Below, piece after piece: positions 1 through 8,566 of a stretch of DNA of 64,000 bases. Location of the stretch: the NCBI GenBank assembly GCA_021799275.1, contig JAJZAT010000011.1, forward strand, positions 1-64,000, given 5' to 3'. The notes below the pieces were generated by a model. The model did not search any database. It was not told the DNA's origin and saw only the letters and a program-made list of their open reading frames with translations. This stretch comes from Bacillota bacterium (GTDB lineage Bacteria; Bacillota; Sulfobacillia; JAJZYS01; JAJYTV01). Position 1 is the first letter of the stretch. Every line of letters begins with the position of its first letter. The position numbers and the translations under genes were made by a program.

Positions 1-265
1 AGCCTGTCCCCGATTCTGAACGGCGGGTCCCATCGCGAGTTCGTTGCCTACCACCCCGAACTTACGATGCTACGCCTGCCTCACATTGTCAACCGCCTGC
101 ACTCTGCTCGCGGACGGCTCCTAAGCAGAAGAGTGGAGCCCGCTGTCGCACGATGTTGCGGCGGCGGCTGCTTTCCCGGCTGATGGGATTGCCAGGATTG
201 GTAACACATGACGATGAATGGAAGATCATCTCCAACGGAAAACTCATACTTAAGCACAGGGTTGT
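1..265. other. Intergenic or flanking sequence without a recognisable gene
   Basis: No reading frame here resembles a protein I recognise; the short overlapping frames on the minus strand look like composition artefacts. It lies upstream of the M23 gene and presumably holds its promoter, but I see no convincing -35/-10 pair. Confidence 0.4.
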
Positions 266-1207
266 TTGCTGGTGCAGAGAATAAGACAATGGTTCTCAAG
301 CAGCTTGGCAGGAAGGCGTTGGCAAAAGGGGGGCTCGACGATCGCGCGGGAAGACCTCAGAATCGTCGTCTTCCCGGAGCGCAGCGGTAGCGTACGAGAG
401 TGGCGATGGCAGGACCGGCACCGCCTATGGCTAAGCATCGCGTCCGCGGGGGCGGCGTTGCTGGTTGCCGCGGTCGTGTTCCTACTTGTCACCGCATACC
501 AGGACATCGCGACCACCAGTCACCTTCGCACGGAGTTGGCCGCGGCCGCCAAGGTGCGTGTAGACAACCGCATTCTCCGGGAACAGCTCGCTCAGGCTCA
601 GAACGTCAATAGCCGGGCCCTCACGCAGGTGACGGCCATGGCCGCGGACATCCAGCACGTCGAGAGGCAACTCGGCCTGCACTTCCAGACGAACGACACG
701 GGTCTCGGCAATGTGCTCAGCCGCTTGAACGCGTTGCACGAGCAACTGCCGACCGTTCTCGCCGCGGCCAAGACGCGCGACACCTACCTGCAGCACCGTC
801 CCGACATGCTGCCGGTCCAGGGGCCGATCAGCTCGTGGTACGGCTGGCGGCCCAACCCCTTCACCAACACCGGCAGCGAGTGGCACCCGGGTCTCGACAT
901 CGCGGTCCCGATGTACACGCCTGTCGTGTCGGTGGGCGCCGGCGTCGTGACCTACGCCGGGTGGAAGCCCGGCGGGTACGGCTACTATGTGCAGGTGGAC
1001 AACGGTTACGGCATCTCGAGCTTCGTCTCGCACAATTCGCAGGTCCTCGTCCACGTCGGCCAGCAAGTGAAGCGCGGACAGGAACTCGCGCTTTCGGGTT
1101 CCACGGGCCGCTCGACAGGTCCGCACGTCTATTTCGGCATTCTGGTGAACGGTGCCTCGACGAATCCGTGGCCGTTCATCCACGACTCTCCCGCGGAGGT
1201 GAAGTGA
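266..1207 (+). CDS. Membrane-anchored M23 (LytM-fold) peptidase-like protein, probably with a defective zinc site
   Basis: The 313-residue product has a basic N-terminus, one transmembrane helix (about residues 55-78), a helical or coiled-coil region (about 85-170) and a C-terminal LytM/M23 domain (about 185-305). The domain keeps the first zinc-ligand motif, His207-x3-Asp211 in WHPGLD, and the loop His of SHNSQ. The last motif reads His287-Val-Tyr289 (GPHVYF), whereas active M23 enzymes have HxH with the second His as zinc ligand. The protein may therefore be a non-catalytic activator, or may bind metal differently. The stop overlaps the ATG of the bactofilin gene (TGATG), and bactofilins are often paired with M23 proteins that shape the cell wall. 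The TTG start at 266 is the only reasonable start upstream of the conserved part, but it has no strong ribosome binding site. Confidence 0.8.
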   Translation: MLVQRIRQWFSSSLAGRRWQKGGSTIAREDLRIVVFPERSGSVREWRWQDRHRLWLSIASAGAALLVAAVVFLLVTAYQDIATTSHLRTELAAAAKVRVDNRILREQLAQAQNVNSRALTQVTAMAADIQHVERQLGLHFQTNDTGLGNVLSRLNALHEQLPTVLAAAKTRDTYLQHRPDMLPVQGPISSWYGWRPNPFTNTGSEWHPGLDIAVPMYTPVVSVGAGVVTYAGWKPGGYGYYVQVDNGYGISSFVSHNSQVLVHVGQQVKRGQELALSGSTGRSTGPHVYFGILVNGASTNPWPFIHDSPAEVK

Positions 1208-1650
1208 TGTCCCGCATGTTCACGAACCAGCGGCGCGGCGAGGAGGGTCCCACCGAGCCGATGGTGGACCAGACCGCCACGTACATCGGCAGCGATGCTT
1301 CGGTGGAGGGGACGGTGCGTGGCAGGGGCCTCTTGCGCATCGAGGGCCGCGTCGCTGGCCAGGTCGAGCACGAGGGCACGGTCGTCGTCGGCCAGAAGGC
1401 CGAGGTGCGCGCCAAGCTGCGCGTCAAGGAACTCGTGGTCCAGGGGTACGTGGAAGGATCGATCCACGCCGACCGCTGCGAGATCGCAGAAACGGCCCGC
1501 ATCGTCGGCGATGTCCGCGCGCAGCGCCTGGCCGTCGCGGAAGGCGCATCGATCCATGGCGATCTGGCCGCTAACCTGCCGGAGGACGCGGATCCGTCGG
1601 CGGCTCGCGGGCGGGCTGCGGAACTGGAGGAAGTGCCGCAGGAATCCTGA
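1207..1650 (+). CDS. Bactofilin (polymer-forming cytoskeletal protein)
   Basis: The 147-residue product has the bactofilin pattern: a short disordered N-terminus, then a right-handed beta-helix core of repeating hydrophobic and Gly units ([39 protein letters not shown]), and a charged tail rich in Ala and Glu. Bactofilins polymerise without nucleotide into filaments that recruit peptidoglycan enzymes. The gene begins inside the stop of the M23 gene, so the two are translationally coupled and likely act together at the membrane. Confidence 0.88.
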   Translation: MSRMFTNQRRGEEGPTEPMVDQTATYIGSDASVEGTVRGRGLLRIEGRVAGQVEHEGTVVVGQKAEVRAKLRVKELVVQGYVEGSIHADRCEIAETARIVGDVRAQRLAVAEGASIHGDLAANLPEDADPSAARGRAAELEEVPQES

Positions 1651-1662
1651 GGTACCAATCCA

Positions 1663-1693
1663 GGGAGGCGCGCCGAATGCCGGCGCGCCTCCC
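1663..1693 (+). terminator. 12-bp GC-rich hairpin after the bactofilin gene
   Basis: GGGAGGCGCGCC (1663-1674) pairs perfectly with GGCGCGCCTCCC (1682-1693) around a 7-nt loop. No run of T follows, so termination efficiency is uncertain, but its place between the bactofilin stop and uvrB suits a terminator. Confidence 0.55.
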
Positions 1694-1762
1694 TGTTCGC
1701 CTCGGCTGGCCAAGCCGTCCGCGATGGTGCACGATGGTTGTGCTCGGGGAGGGGATGGCTCG

Positions 1763-3754
1763 TTGGAGTTTCAGCTCGTTTCGCCCTATCAGCCCGCCGG
1801 CGACCAGCCCAAGGCCATCGGGGCGCTGGTCGAGGGGCTGCAGGAAGGGCTTAAGGAACAGACGCTCGTCGGCGTGACGGGATCGGGCAAGACGGCCACG
1901 ATGGCCTGGACGATCCAGCAGATCGGGCGCCCGGCCTTGGTCCTCGCCCACAACAAGACCCTCGCCGCGCAGCTCTGCGGCGAGTTCCAGTCGTTCTTCC
2001 CGCATAACGCCGTCGAGTACTTCGTGTCGTACTACGACTACTATCAGCCCGAGGCCTATATCGCCACGAGCGACACCTACATTGAGAAGGACGCCACCAT
2101 CAACGACGAGATCGACAAGCTGCGCCACGCCGCCACGACCGCTCTCTTCGAGCGGCGCGACGTGATCATCGTCGCCTCCGTGAGCTGCATCTACGGCCTC
2201 GGTTCGCCCGAGGACTATCGGGACCTCTGCCTGTCGCTGCGCCAGGGTCAGGAGCGCGACCGGCGGGAGATCCTGCGCAAGCTTGTCGATATCCAGTACG
2301 ACCGCAACGACATGAATTTCACCCGCGGCACCTTCCGGGTGCGCGGCGAGGTGCTGGAGATCATCCCCGCCTCGAACGAGGAGCGGGCCATCCGCATCGA
2401 GTTCGATGGCGACACGATCGACCGCATCCTCGAGGTGGACGTGCTGACGGGCGAGGTGCTCGGTAGTCGCCACCACGTGGCGATCTACCCGGCCTCGCAC
2501 TATGTCACGTCGAGGGACAAGCGCCAGAAGGCCATCATCACGATCGAGCAGGAGCTCGAGGACCAGCTGAGGGCGTTCCGGGCCCAGGGCAAGCTGCTCG
2601 AGGCGCAGCGGCTCGAACAGCGGACGCGGCACGACATGGAGATGCTGCAGGAGATCGGCTTCTGCCCCGGCATCGAGAACTACTCGCGCCATCTCACCGG
2701 CCGGGAGGCGGGTCAGCCGCCCTACACCCTGCTCGACTTCTTCCCTGAGGACTTCGTCCTGTTCGTCGACGAATCGCACCAGTCGCTGCCGCAGGTGCGC
2801 GCCATGTACGCCGGGGACCGCTCGCGCAAGGAGTCCCTGGTGGACTACGGCTTCCGCCTGCCTTCGGCGTTCGACAACCGGCCGCTCAAGTTCGAGGAGT
2901 TCATGGCCCGTCTGAACCAGGTCATCTATGTCTCCGCGACGCCGAGCGAGTTCGAGCTCTCCCGCTCGTCGCGCGTCGTCGAGCAGATCGTGCGTCCGAC
3001 GGGGCTCCTCGACCCGCAGGTCGAGGTGCGGGGGACGAAGGGGCAGATCGACGACCTCCTTTACGAGATCCGCCAGCGCACGCAGAAGCATCAGCGGGTG
3101 CTGGTGACGACCTTGACCAAGAAGATGGCGGAGGAGCTCACCGACTACCTCAAGGAGGTGGGGGTGAAGGTACGCTACATGCACTCGGACGTCGAGACGA
3201 TCGAGCGCATGGCCATCATCCGGGACCTCAGGCTCGGCGTCTTCGATGTGCTGGTCGGCATCAACCTCCTGCGCGAGGGGATCGACCTGCCGGAGGTGTC
3301 GCTGGTCGCGATCCTGGACGCCGACAAGGAAGGCTACCTCCGCTCGACGACGGCGCTCGTGCAGACGATGGGTCGCGCCTCGCGCAACCTCGACGGCAAG
3401 GTGATCCTCTACGCCGACCGCGTGACCGACTCGATGGCCCGCGCCATCAACGAGACGGAACGCAGGCGCGGCCTGCAGGCCGCGTTCAACGAGGAACACG
3501 GCATCACGCCGCAGTCGATCGAGAAGGCCGTCCGCGACGTCATCGAGGCGACGAAGCCTGTGACCGTCGATGCGCTCAACAGCCGCACGGCGGAGAGCGT
3601 GCGCCCCAAGGACGTGCCAAAGCTCCTCGAGAAGCTGCGTCGCGAGATGCGCGAGGCCGCGAAAGGCCTTGAGTTCGAGCGCGCGGCGGTATTGCGCGAT
3701 CTCATCGCTGAGCTCGAGACAAAGCGTCAGGAGGCCCGTGCCGCGAAGCGCTGA
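1763..3754 (+). CDS. uvrB: Excinuclease ABC subunit UvrB
   Basis: UvrB is the helicase-like damage-verification subunit of nucleotide excision repair; it is loaded by UvrA and recruits UvrC. The 663 residues match the family length. Visible motifs are Walker A GVTGSGKT (about residue 38), NKTLAAQL, the beta-hairpin region [10 protein letters not shown], Walker B DESHQ (about 335), the superfamily 2 motif QTMGRASRN, and the C-terminal UVR domain (about 620-656) that binds UvrC. I chose the TTG at 1763 because GGGAGGGG precedes it at good spacing and the product then starts [16 protein letters not shown], as in other UvrB proteins. I see no LexA box upstream, unlike uvrA. Confidence 0.97.
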   Translation: MEFQLVSPYQPAGDQPKAIGALVEGLQEGLKEQTLVGVTGSGKTATMAWTIQQIGRPALVLAHNKTLAAQLCGEFQSFFPHNAVEYFVSYYDYYQPEAYIATSDTYIEKDATINDEIDKLRHAATTALFERRDVIIVASVSCIYGLGSPEDYRDLCLSLRQGQERDRREILRKLVDIQYDRNDMNFTRGTFRVRGEVLEIIPASNEERAIRIEFDGDTIDRILEVDVLTGEVLGSRHHVAIYPASHYVTSRDKRQKAIITIEQELEDQLRAFRAQGKLLEAQRLEQRTRHDMEMLQEIGFCPGIENYSRHLTGREAGQPPYTLLDFFPEDFVLFVDESHQSLPQVRAMYAGDRSRKESLVDYGFRLPSAFDNRPLKFEEFMARLNQVIYVSATPSEFELSRSSRVVEQIVRPTGLLDPQVEVRGTKGQIDDLLYEIRQRTQKHQRVLVTTLTKKMAEELTDYLKEVGVKVRYMHSDVETIERMAIIRDLRLGVFDVLVGINLLREGIDLPEVSLVAILDADKEGYLRSTTALVQTMGRASRNLDGKVILYADRVTDSMARAINETERRRGLQAAFNEEHGITPQSIEKAVRDVIEATKPVTVDALNSRTAESVRPKDVPKLLEKLRREMREAAKGLEFERAAVLRDLIAELETKRQEARAAKR

Positions 3755-3769
3755 CTTGGGGGTGGACTC

Positions 3770-4279
3770 GTGGCCTTTGCGGTGCGCGAGGCGGTGCCGG
3801 GCGACGCGGCAGCGATGCTCCGCTACGCCGAGACCCTGTTCGCCGAGCCGGGCCTCGACCTGCCCGTGGCACCGGGCGAGTTTCACCTGACCATCGCTGA
3901 CGAAGAGGCGGTGATCGCGGATCACGCCTTGCAGCCGAACGCGGTCTTCCTGCTCGCGGTCGCCGGGGACGGGGCCATCCTCGGCATGTTGAACTGCCAT
4001 GGGAGCGCGCGCAGGGCCCTTCGCCACAGCTGCGAGATGGGCATCTCGGTCGCCAAGGATCACAGGGGCCAGGGAATCGGCAAGGCGCTCATGCAGGCCA
4101 TGCTGGACTGGGCCCGCTCGGCCGGAGTCCGCCGCATCGAGCTCAAGGTCTACGCGCGCAATGACCATGCGATCCATCTCTACCGCTCGTTCGGCTTCGC
4201 AGCCGAGGGGCGTCGGCGCAGAGCCGTCCACCAGGACGGGGAATACCTCGACGACCTCGTCATGTCGCTCCTGCTCTGA
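3770..4279 (+). CDS. GNAT family N-acetyltransferase
   Basis: This 169-residue protein has the GNAT fold: an N-terminal substrate part, the acetyl-CoA motif A (VAKDHRGQGIGKALMQAM, about residues 97-114) with the R/Q-x-x-G-x-G/A pyrophosphate loop, and a C-terminal motif B (VYARNDHAIHLYRSFGF) like RimI-type and YhhY-type enzymes. The substrate cannot be read from the sequence. It starts with GTG 15 bases after the uvrB stop and is probably co-transcribed with uvrB. Confidence 0.85.
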   Translation: MAFAVREAVPGDAAAMLRYAETLFAEPGLDLPVAPGEFHLTIADEEAVIADHALQPNAVFLLAVAGDGAILGMLNCHGSARRALRHSCEMGISVAKDHRGQGIGKALMQAMLDWARSAGVRRIELKVYARNDHAIHLYRSFGFAAEGRRRRAVHQDGEYLDDLVMSLLL

Positions 4280-4295
4280 TTCCTGAGGAGGTCCC

Positions 4296-4820
4296 ATGGT
4301 GGCAAAGATCCGCGACCTCCACTGGCGCCTGGCCCTTTGCTACGGCCTCCTTGCCTGCGTCCTCATGTGGGCCGACTTTCTCGTGACGGGCGGGGCCGTG
4401 GGCGACAAAGGGGAGTTTCCGCCGGCTCTCGCGTTCCTTGTCGGCGCCCTCGGCTCTGGCGTCGCCGGATACGTCGCGAGGCTGAGGGGGGCCGACCTTT
4501 CGGCCTCGGCCCTCACAGGCCTCGGGACAGGGGTCGTGGAGGCGTTTTTTTACGGCTTTCCCCACAGCGCGCTGCTGCTTCTGAACCGCGGCTACATGCG
4601 CTGGCTCGAGACGCTGCCGCGCGCCAGGGTTGGCAGGTATGGCATCAACCTTGGCTATCTCCACAGGCTCTCGCAGCTCGGATCGGGCGGACCGCCCGCT
4701 CTGCCGGCGTGGGAGCTGCGGCTTATTGCGGCCCTGGCCGGGGCCATCCTGGCCGGTGCGTTTCTCGGCGCCGCGGCAGGCTCGATCGGCAGCTCGTTCA
4801 CGCAGCGGAACCCGCTGTAG
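4296..4820 (+). CDS. Hypothetical integral membrane protein
   Basis: The 174-residue protein has about four hydrophobic segments (roughly residues 12-30, 42-60, 70-92 and 140-165) and I do not recognise a family. A clear Shine-Dalgarno GAGGAGG lies just before the ATG. The gene follows the acetyltransferase by 16 bases and probably ends the uvrB transcript, since a separate promoter follows it. Confidence 0.7.
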   Translation: MVAKIRDLHWRLALCYGLLACVLMWADFLVTGGAVGDKGEFPPALAFLVGALGSGVAGYVARLRGADLSASALTGLGTGVVEAFFYGFPHSALLLLNRGYMRWLETLPRARVGRYGINLGYLHRLSQLGSGGPPALPAWELRLIAALAGAILAGAFLGAAAGSIGSSFTQRNPL

Positions 4821-4840
4821 GGGCCACTCGGGAAAGGCGC

Positions 4841-4871
4841 TTGCACGTTCGGCGGCGCGTCGTGCTAGAAT
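4841..4871 (+). promoter_or_regulatory. Putative sigma-A promoter of the ABC exporter operon
   Basis: TTGCAC (4841-4846) and TAGAAT (4866-4871) are 19 bases apart, slightly longer than optimal. The site lies 58 bases before the ATG of the first ABC gene. A short AT-rich stretch after it (TTTAACAGACTTAACG) could carry an operator, but no known family is recognised. Confidence 0.5.
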
Positions 4872-4928
4872 GCTGATGTTTAACAGACTTAACGTTTGCC
4901 GCCAAGCAGCGTGCCGGGAGTGGTGCCC

Positions 4929-6656
4929 ATGACCAAGCTGACAGCGTTTCTGCGGCCCTACAGGGCCTTTGTCACCGTTGTCGTCGTCCTGACCTTCGTG
5001 CAGACCTTGTCCAGCCTCTATCTGCCGAACCTGATGTCGAACATCGTGGACACCGGCATCATCCGCGGCGACCAGGGCTACATCCTGCGCGAGGGTGGCC
5101 TGATGCTCGCCGTGACGGTACTCGGCGGCATCGCCAGCGTGATCGCGCGCTTCTACGGCGCGAAGGCCACGGCAGGCTTCGGCCAGCTCTTGCGCAGCCG
5201 GATTTTCGACCATGTCGAGCACTTCACGCTGAAAGAGTTCGACCAGATCGGCACGTCTACCCTGATCGTGCGCAGCACCAACGACGTGATGCAGGTGCAG
5301 CAGTTCGTCAACATGCTGCTCTCCATGATGGTCATGGCGCCGCTGACGGCGATCGGTGGCATCGTTCTGGCCGTGCGCACCGATGCCCCGCTCTCCCTCG
5401 TCATCGTGGTCGTCGTGCCCACCATGGGTCTCGCGATCTGGCTCCTGATGCGACAGGGTTTCGCCCTCTTCCGCTCGATCCAGAAGAAGGTGGACCGTCT
5501 GAACCTCGTCCTGCGGGAGAACTTGACGGGCGTGCGCGTCGTGCGCGCGTTCGGCCGCGTGTCCTACGAGGCGGACCGCTTCGACCAGGCCAACCTGGAC
5601 CTTACCGACACGTCCGTGCGGGTGTTCCAGATCATGGCGACCCTGATGCCGGTCGTGTTCCTGATCATGAACCTCGCGATGATCGCCATCGTCTGGTTCG
5701 GCGCGGACCAGATCAACGCGGGGCAGCTGCAGCTCGGGAACCTGATGGCGTTCATCCAGTACGTGATGCAGATCATGTTCGCGGTGATGATGGTCTCGAT
5801 GATGCTGTTCATGATCCCGCGCGCGCAGGCATCCGCCGTCCGCATCCAGGAGGTGCTCGACCTCGAGCCCGAGTTCCGCGATCCCGAGTCGCCGAAGGCG
5901 TCTCTGCCGGGCCCCGGGACCGTCGAGTTCCGCCATGTCACCTTCTACTACCCCGGCGGCGAGGAGCCGGCGCTCCAGGACATCAGCTTCACGGCGAAGC
6001 CCGGCCAGACGACCGCGATCATCGGCGGCACGGGAGCGGGCAAGTCGACGCTCGTGAGCCTGATCATGCGCTTCTACGAGGTCGGCGAAGGCAGCATCCT
6101 GGTCGACGGGGTCGATATCCGCGAGATCCGCCAGCAGGACCTGCGGCAGAAGTTCGGCTACGTGCCGTCGAAGGCGGTGCTCTTCACCGGGAGCGTCCTC
6201 GACAACATCCGCTACGGCGATCCCGACGCCTCCGCAGGGGCGGCCATGCACGCCGCCGAGATCGCCCAGGCGAGCGAGTTCGTGCTGGACATGGAGGGAG
6301 GGCTGGACGCGGAGATCTCCCAGGGCGGCGTCAACCTGTCGGGCGGGCAGCGCCAGCGCCTCGCCATGGCCAGGGCGCTCGCGCGCAAGACGGAGATCTA
6401 TCTCTTCGACGACAGCTTCTCCGCGCTCGACTTCAAGACCGATGCCCTCGTGCGGGCGGCCCTGCGCCGCGAACTCCACGGCGCGACGGTCATGATCGTC
6501 GCGCAGCGGGTCAGTACGGTCATGGACGCCGACCAGATCCTGGTCCTGGACGATGGACGACTGGTCGGAGTCGGCAGCCACCGCGAACTGATGGCCACGT
6601 GCGACGTCTACCGCGAAATCGTCTCGTCGCAGCTGACCCCGGAGGAGATCGCATGA
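4929..6656 (+). CDS. ABC exporter half-transporter, degenerate-site subunit (BmrC/TM287-like)
   Basis: The 575-residue protein fuses six membrane helices (about 1-310) to a nucleotide-binding domain (about 335-570). Walker A is GGTGAGKST and the signature is LSGGQRQR. Three catalytic features deviate: Walker B ends in Asp-Asp (FDDSFSALD) instead of Asp-Glu, the Q-loop Gln is replaced (GYVPSKAVLF), and the switch His is Gln (VAQRVST). This is the pattern of the non-hydrolysing half of heterodimeric type I exporters such as BmrCD and TM287/288. The ATG at 4929 is preceded by GGGAG. The next gene, its partner, overlaps by ATGA. A lipid or drug substrate is likely, but none can be assigned. Confidence 0.9.
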   Translation: MTKLTAFLRPYRAFVTVVVVLTFVQTLSSLYLPNLMSNIVDTGIIRGDQGYILREGGLMLAVTVLGGIASVIARFYGAKATAGFGQLLRSRIFDHVEHFTLKEFDQIGTSTLIVRSTNDVMQVQQFVNMLLSMMVMAPLTAIGGIVLAVRTDAPLSLVIVVVVPTMGLAIWLLMRQGFALFRSIQKKVDRLNLVLRENLTGVRVVRAFGRVSYEADRFDQANLDLTDTSVRVFQIMATLMPVVFLIMNLAMIAIVWFGADQINAGQLQLGNLMAFIQYVMQIMFAVMMVSMMLFMIPRAQASAVRIQEVLDLEPEFRDPESPKASLPGPGTVEFRHVTFYYPGGEEPALQDISFTAKPGQTTAIIGGTGAGKSTLVSLIMRFYEVGEGSILVDGVDIREIRQQDLRQKFGYVPSKAVLFTGSVLDNIRYGDPDASAGAAMHAAEIAQASEFVLDMEGGLDAEISQGGVNLSGGQRQRLAMARALARKTEIYLFDDSFSALDFKTDALVRAALRRELHGATVMIVAQRVSTVMDADQILVLDDGRLVGVGSHRELMATCDVYREIVSSQLTPEEIA

Positions 6657-8563
6657 GCCGTGACGAGAGCCAGAGGCCACAAGGCGGCGTGGCGCGGCGT
6701 CCAGGAGGCGGCGGCCATGGGTTTGGCGGCGGTGGCGGACCGATGGGCCTCGCACGGCCGGTCGAGAAGGCCAAGAACGCCAAGGGCACCGCTGTCCGCC
6801 TCGCCGCCTACTTCCGCCCGAGTCTGCCGATCCTGGGCGTGATCCTGGCCGCAGCCATCCTGAGCACGGTGTTCAGCATCTGGAGCCCGAAGATCCTCGG
6901 CAACGCCACCACGGTGCTGTTCGAGGGCTTCGTCGCGAGGCTCCGCCACGTCCCTGGCGGGGGCGTGAACTTCAAGAAGATCCTTCAGCTCATGCTCGAG
7001 CTAGGGGCGCTGTATGTCGCGAGTTCCGTCTTCTCCTGGGTGCAGCAGTACCTGATGGCCGGTGTCGCGCAGCGCACGGTCTACACGATCCGGCGCCAGG
7101 TGATGGAGAAGCTCACGCGCCTGCCGGTGCGCTTCTTCGACGAGCACCCGCACGGCGAGGTGCTGAGCCGGTTCGTGAATGACTTCGACAACATCTCGAG
7201 CACCTTGCAGCAGAGCCTCACGCAGTTCGTGACGGCGGTTGTCACCTTCGTTGGCGTCGTCGTGATGATGCTGACGATCAGCCCGCTCATGACGCTCGCC
7301 GTGGTCATCACCCTGCCGCTCAGTTTTTTCGTCACCGCGACGATCGCCAAGCGCTCGCAGAAGTACTTCCTCGAGCGGCAGCAACGCCTCGGCGTCCTGA
7401 ACGGACATGTCGAGGAGATGTACACAGGCCACCTGATTGTGCGGTCCTTCGGGCACGAGCAGCGTTCGGTCGATGCGTTCGACCGCATGAACGAGGAGCT
7501 CGCGGACTCCACCTGGAAGGCGCAGTTCGTCACCGGCATCATCATGCCGCTGATGAACGTGATCGGGAACTTCGGCTACGTCCTCGTGAGCGTGATCGGC
7601 GGCATCCTGGTGGTGCAGCGCAGCATCCAGATCGGCGACATCCAGGCGTTCATCCAGTACGCGCGCCAGTTCTCGCAGCCGATCACCCAGATCGCCAGCA
7701 TCTCCAACACGATCCAGTCGGCGCTCGCATCCTCCGAGCGCGTATTCCAGATACTGGACGAGCCAGAGGAGTCGGCCGACCCGGAACTGGCGCAAGCCCC
7801 CCAGGCGGAGGGCCACGTGACGTTCGAGAACGTCTCGTTCCGCTACGAGCCCGCGAGGCCTCTGATCGATGACATGGACATCGAGGTGCGCTCAGGCGAG
7901 ACCGTGGCGATCGTCGGACCGACCGGCGCCGGCAAGACGACGCTCGTGAACCTGCTGATGCGCTTCTACGACGTCGACAAGGGCCGCATCCTCCTGGACG
8001 GCAAGGACATCCGCAGCCTGCCGCGGCCGGCGCTGCGCCACATGTTCGGCATGGTCCTCCAGGACACGTGGCTGTTCCACGGCACCATCCGCGATAACAT
8101 CGCCTACGGCCGGGAGGGCGCGACGCCCGAGGAAGTGGAGGCCGCGGCGCGGGCCGCCCACGCCCACCACTTCATTCGCACCCTGCCGCACGGCTACGAC
8201 ACCGAACTGAACGAAGAGGCATCGAACATCTCGCAAGGCCAGCGCCAGCTCCTGACGATCGCGCGCGCCCTGCTCTCGGGCCCGCCCGTGCTGATTCTCG
8301 ACGAGGCGACGAGCAGCGTCGACACACGTACGGAGGTGGCGATCCAGGAGGGCATGCACCACCTGATGCAGGGCCGCACCAGCTTCGTCATCGCGCACCG
8401 GCTCTCCACCATCCGCGGAGCCGATCACATTCTCGTGATGCAGCACGGGCAGGTGGTGGAACAGGGGCGCCACGAGGAACTCCTGCGTCGCCGCGGCGCC
8501 TACTACGAACTCTATCAGAGCCAGTTCGCGGGGCAGGAGACGGAGGGCGAGTCCGCCTCCTAA
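6653..8563 (+). CDS. ABC exporter half-transporter, catalytic subunit (BmrD/TM288-like)
   Basis: The 636-residue protein has a Gly-rich cytoplasmic N-terminus (about residues 10-30), six transmembrane helices and a nucleotide-binding domain with Walker A GPTGAGKTT, Walker B LILDEATSSVD with the catalytic Glu, and switch His (IAHRLST). Its signature is ISQGQRQ instead of LSGGQ, as in TM288-type partners, so one composite ATP site is canonical and the other degenerate. The ATG overlaps the stop of the previous gene, giving coupled synthesis of the heterodimer. Confidence 0.92.
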   Translation: MSRDESQRPQGGVARRPGGGGHGFGGGGGPMGLARPVEKAKNAKGTAVRLAAYFRPSLPILGVILAAAILSTVFSIWSPKILGNATTVLFEGFVARLRHVPGGGVNFKKILQLMLELGALYVASSVFSWVQQYLMAGVAQRTVYTIRRQVMEKLTRLPVRFFDEHPHGEVLSRFVNDFDNISSTLQQSLTQFVTAVVTFVGVVVMMLTISPLMTLAVVITLPLSFFVTATIAKRSQKYFLERQQRLGVLNGHVEEMYTGHLIVRSFGHEQRSVDAFDRMNEELADSTWKAQFVTGIIMPLMNVIGNFGYVLVSVIGGILVVQRSIQIGDIQAFIQYARQFSQPITQIASISNTIQSALASSERVFQILDEPEESADPELAQAPQAEGHVTFENVSFRYEPARPLIDDMDIEVRSGETVAIVGPTGAGKTTLVNLLMRFYDVDKGRILLDGKDIRSLPRPALRHMFGMVLQDTWLFHGTIRDNIAYGREGATPEEVEAAARAAHAHHFIRTLPHGYDTELNEEASNISQGQRQLLTIARALLSGPPVLILDEATSSVDTRTEVAIQEGMHHLMQGRTSFVIAHRLSTIRGADHILVMQHGQVVEQGRHEELLRRRGAYYELYQSQFAGQETEGESAS

Positions 8564-8566
8564 CGC

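Noticed and set aside
1571-4297. A 908-codon open frame on the minus strand opposite uvrB
   Set aside because: It is a shadow caused by high GC and the codon pattern of uvrB; its translation is rich in Arg, Leu, His and Asp without any recognisable domain. Similar long antisense frames oppose the ABC genes and uvrA.
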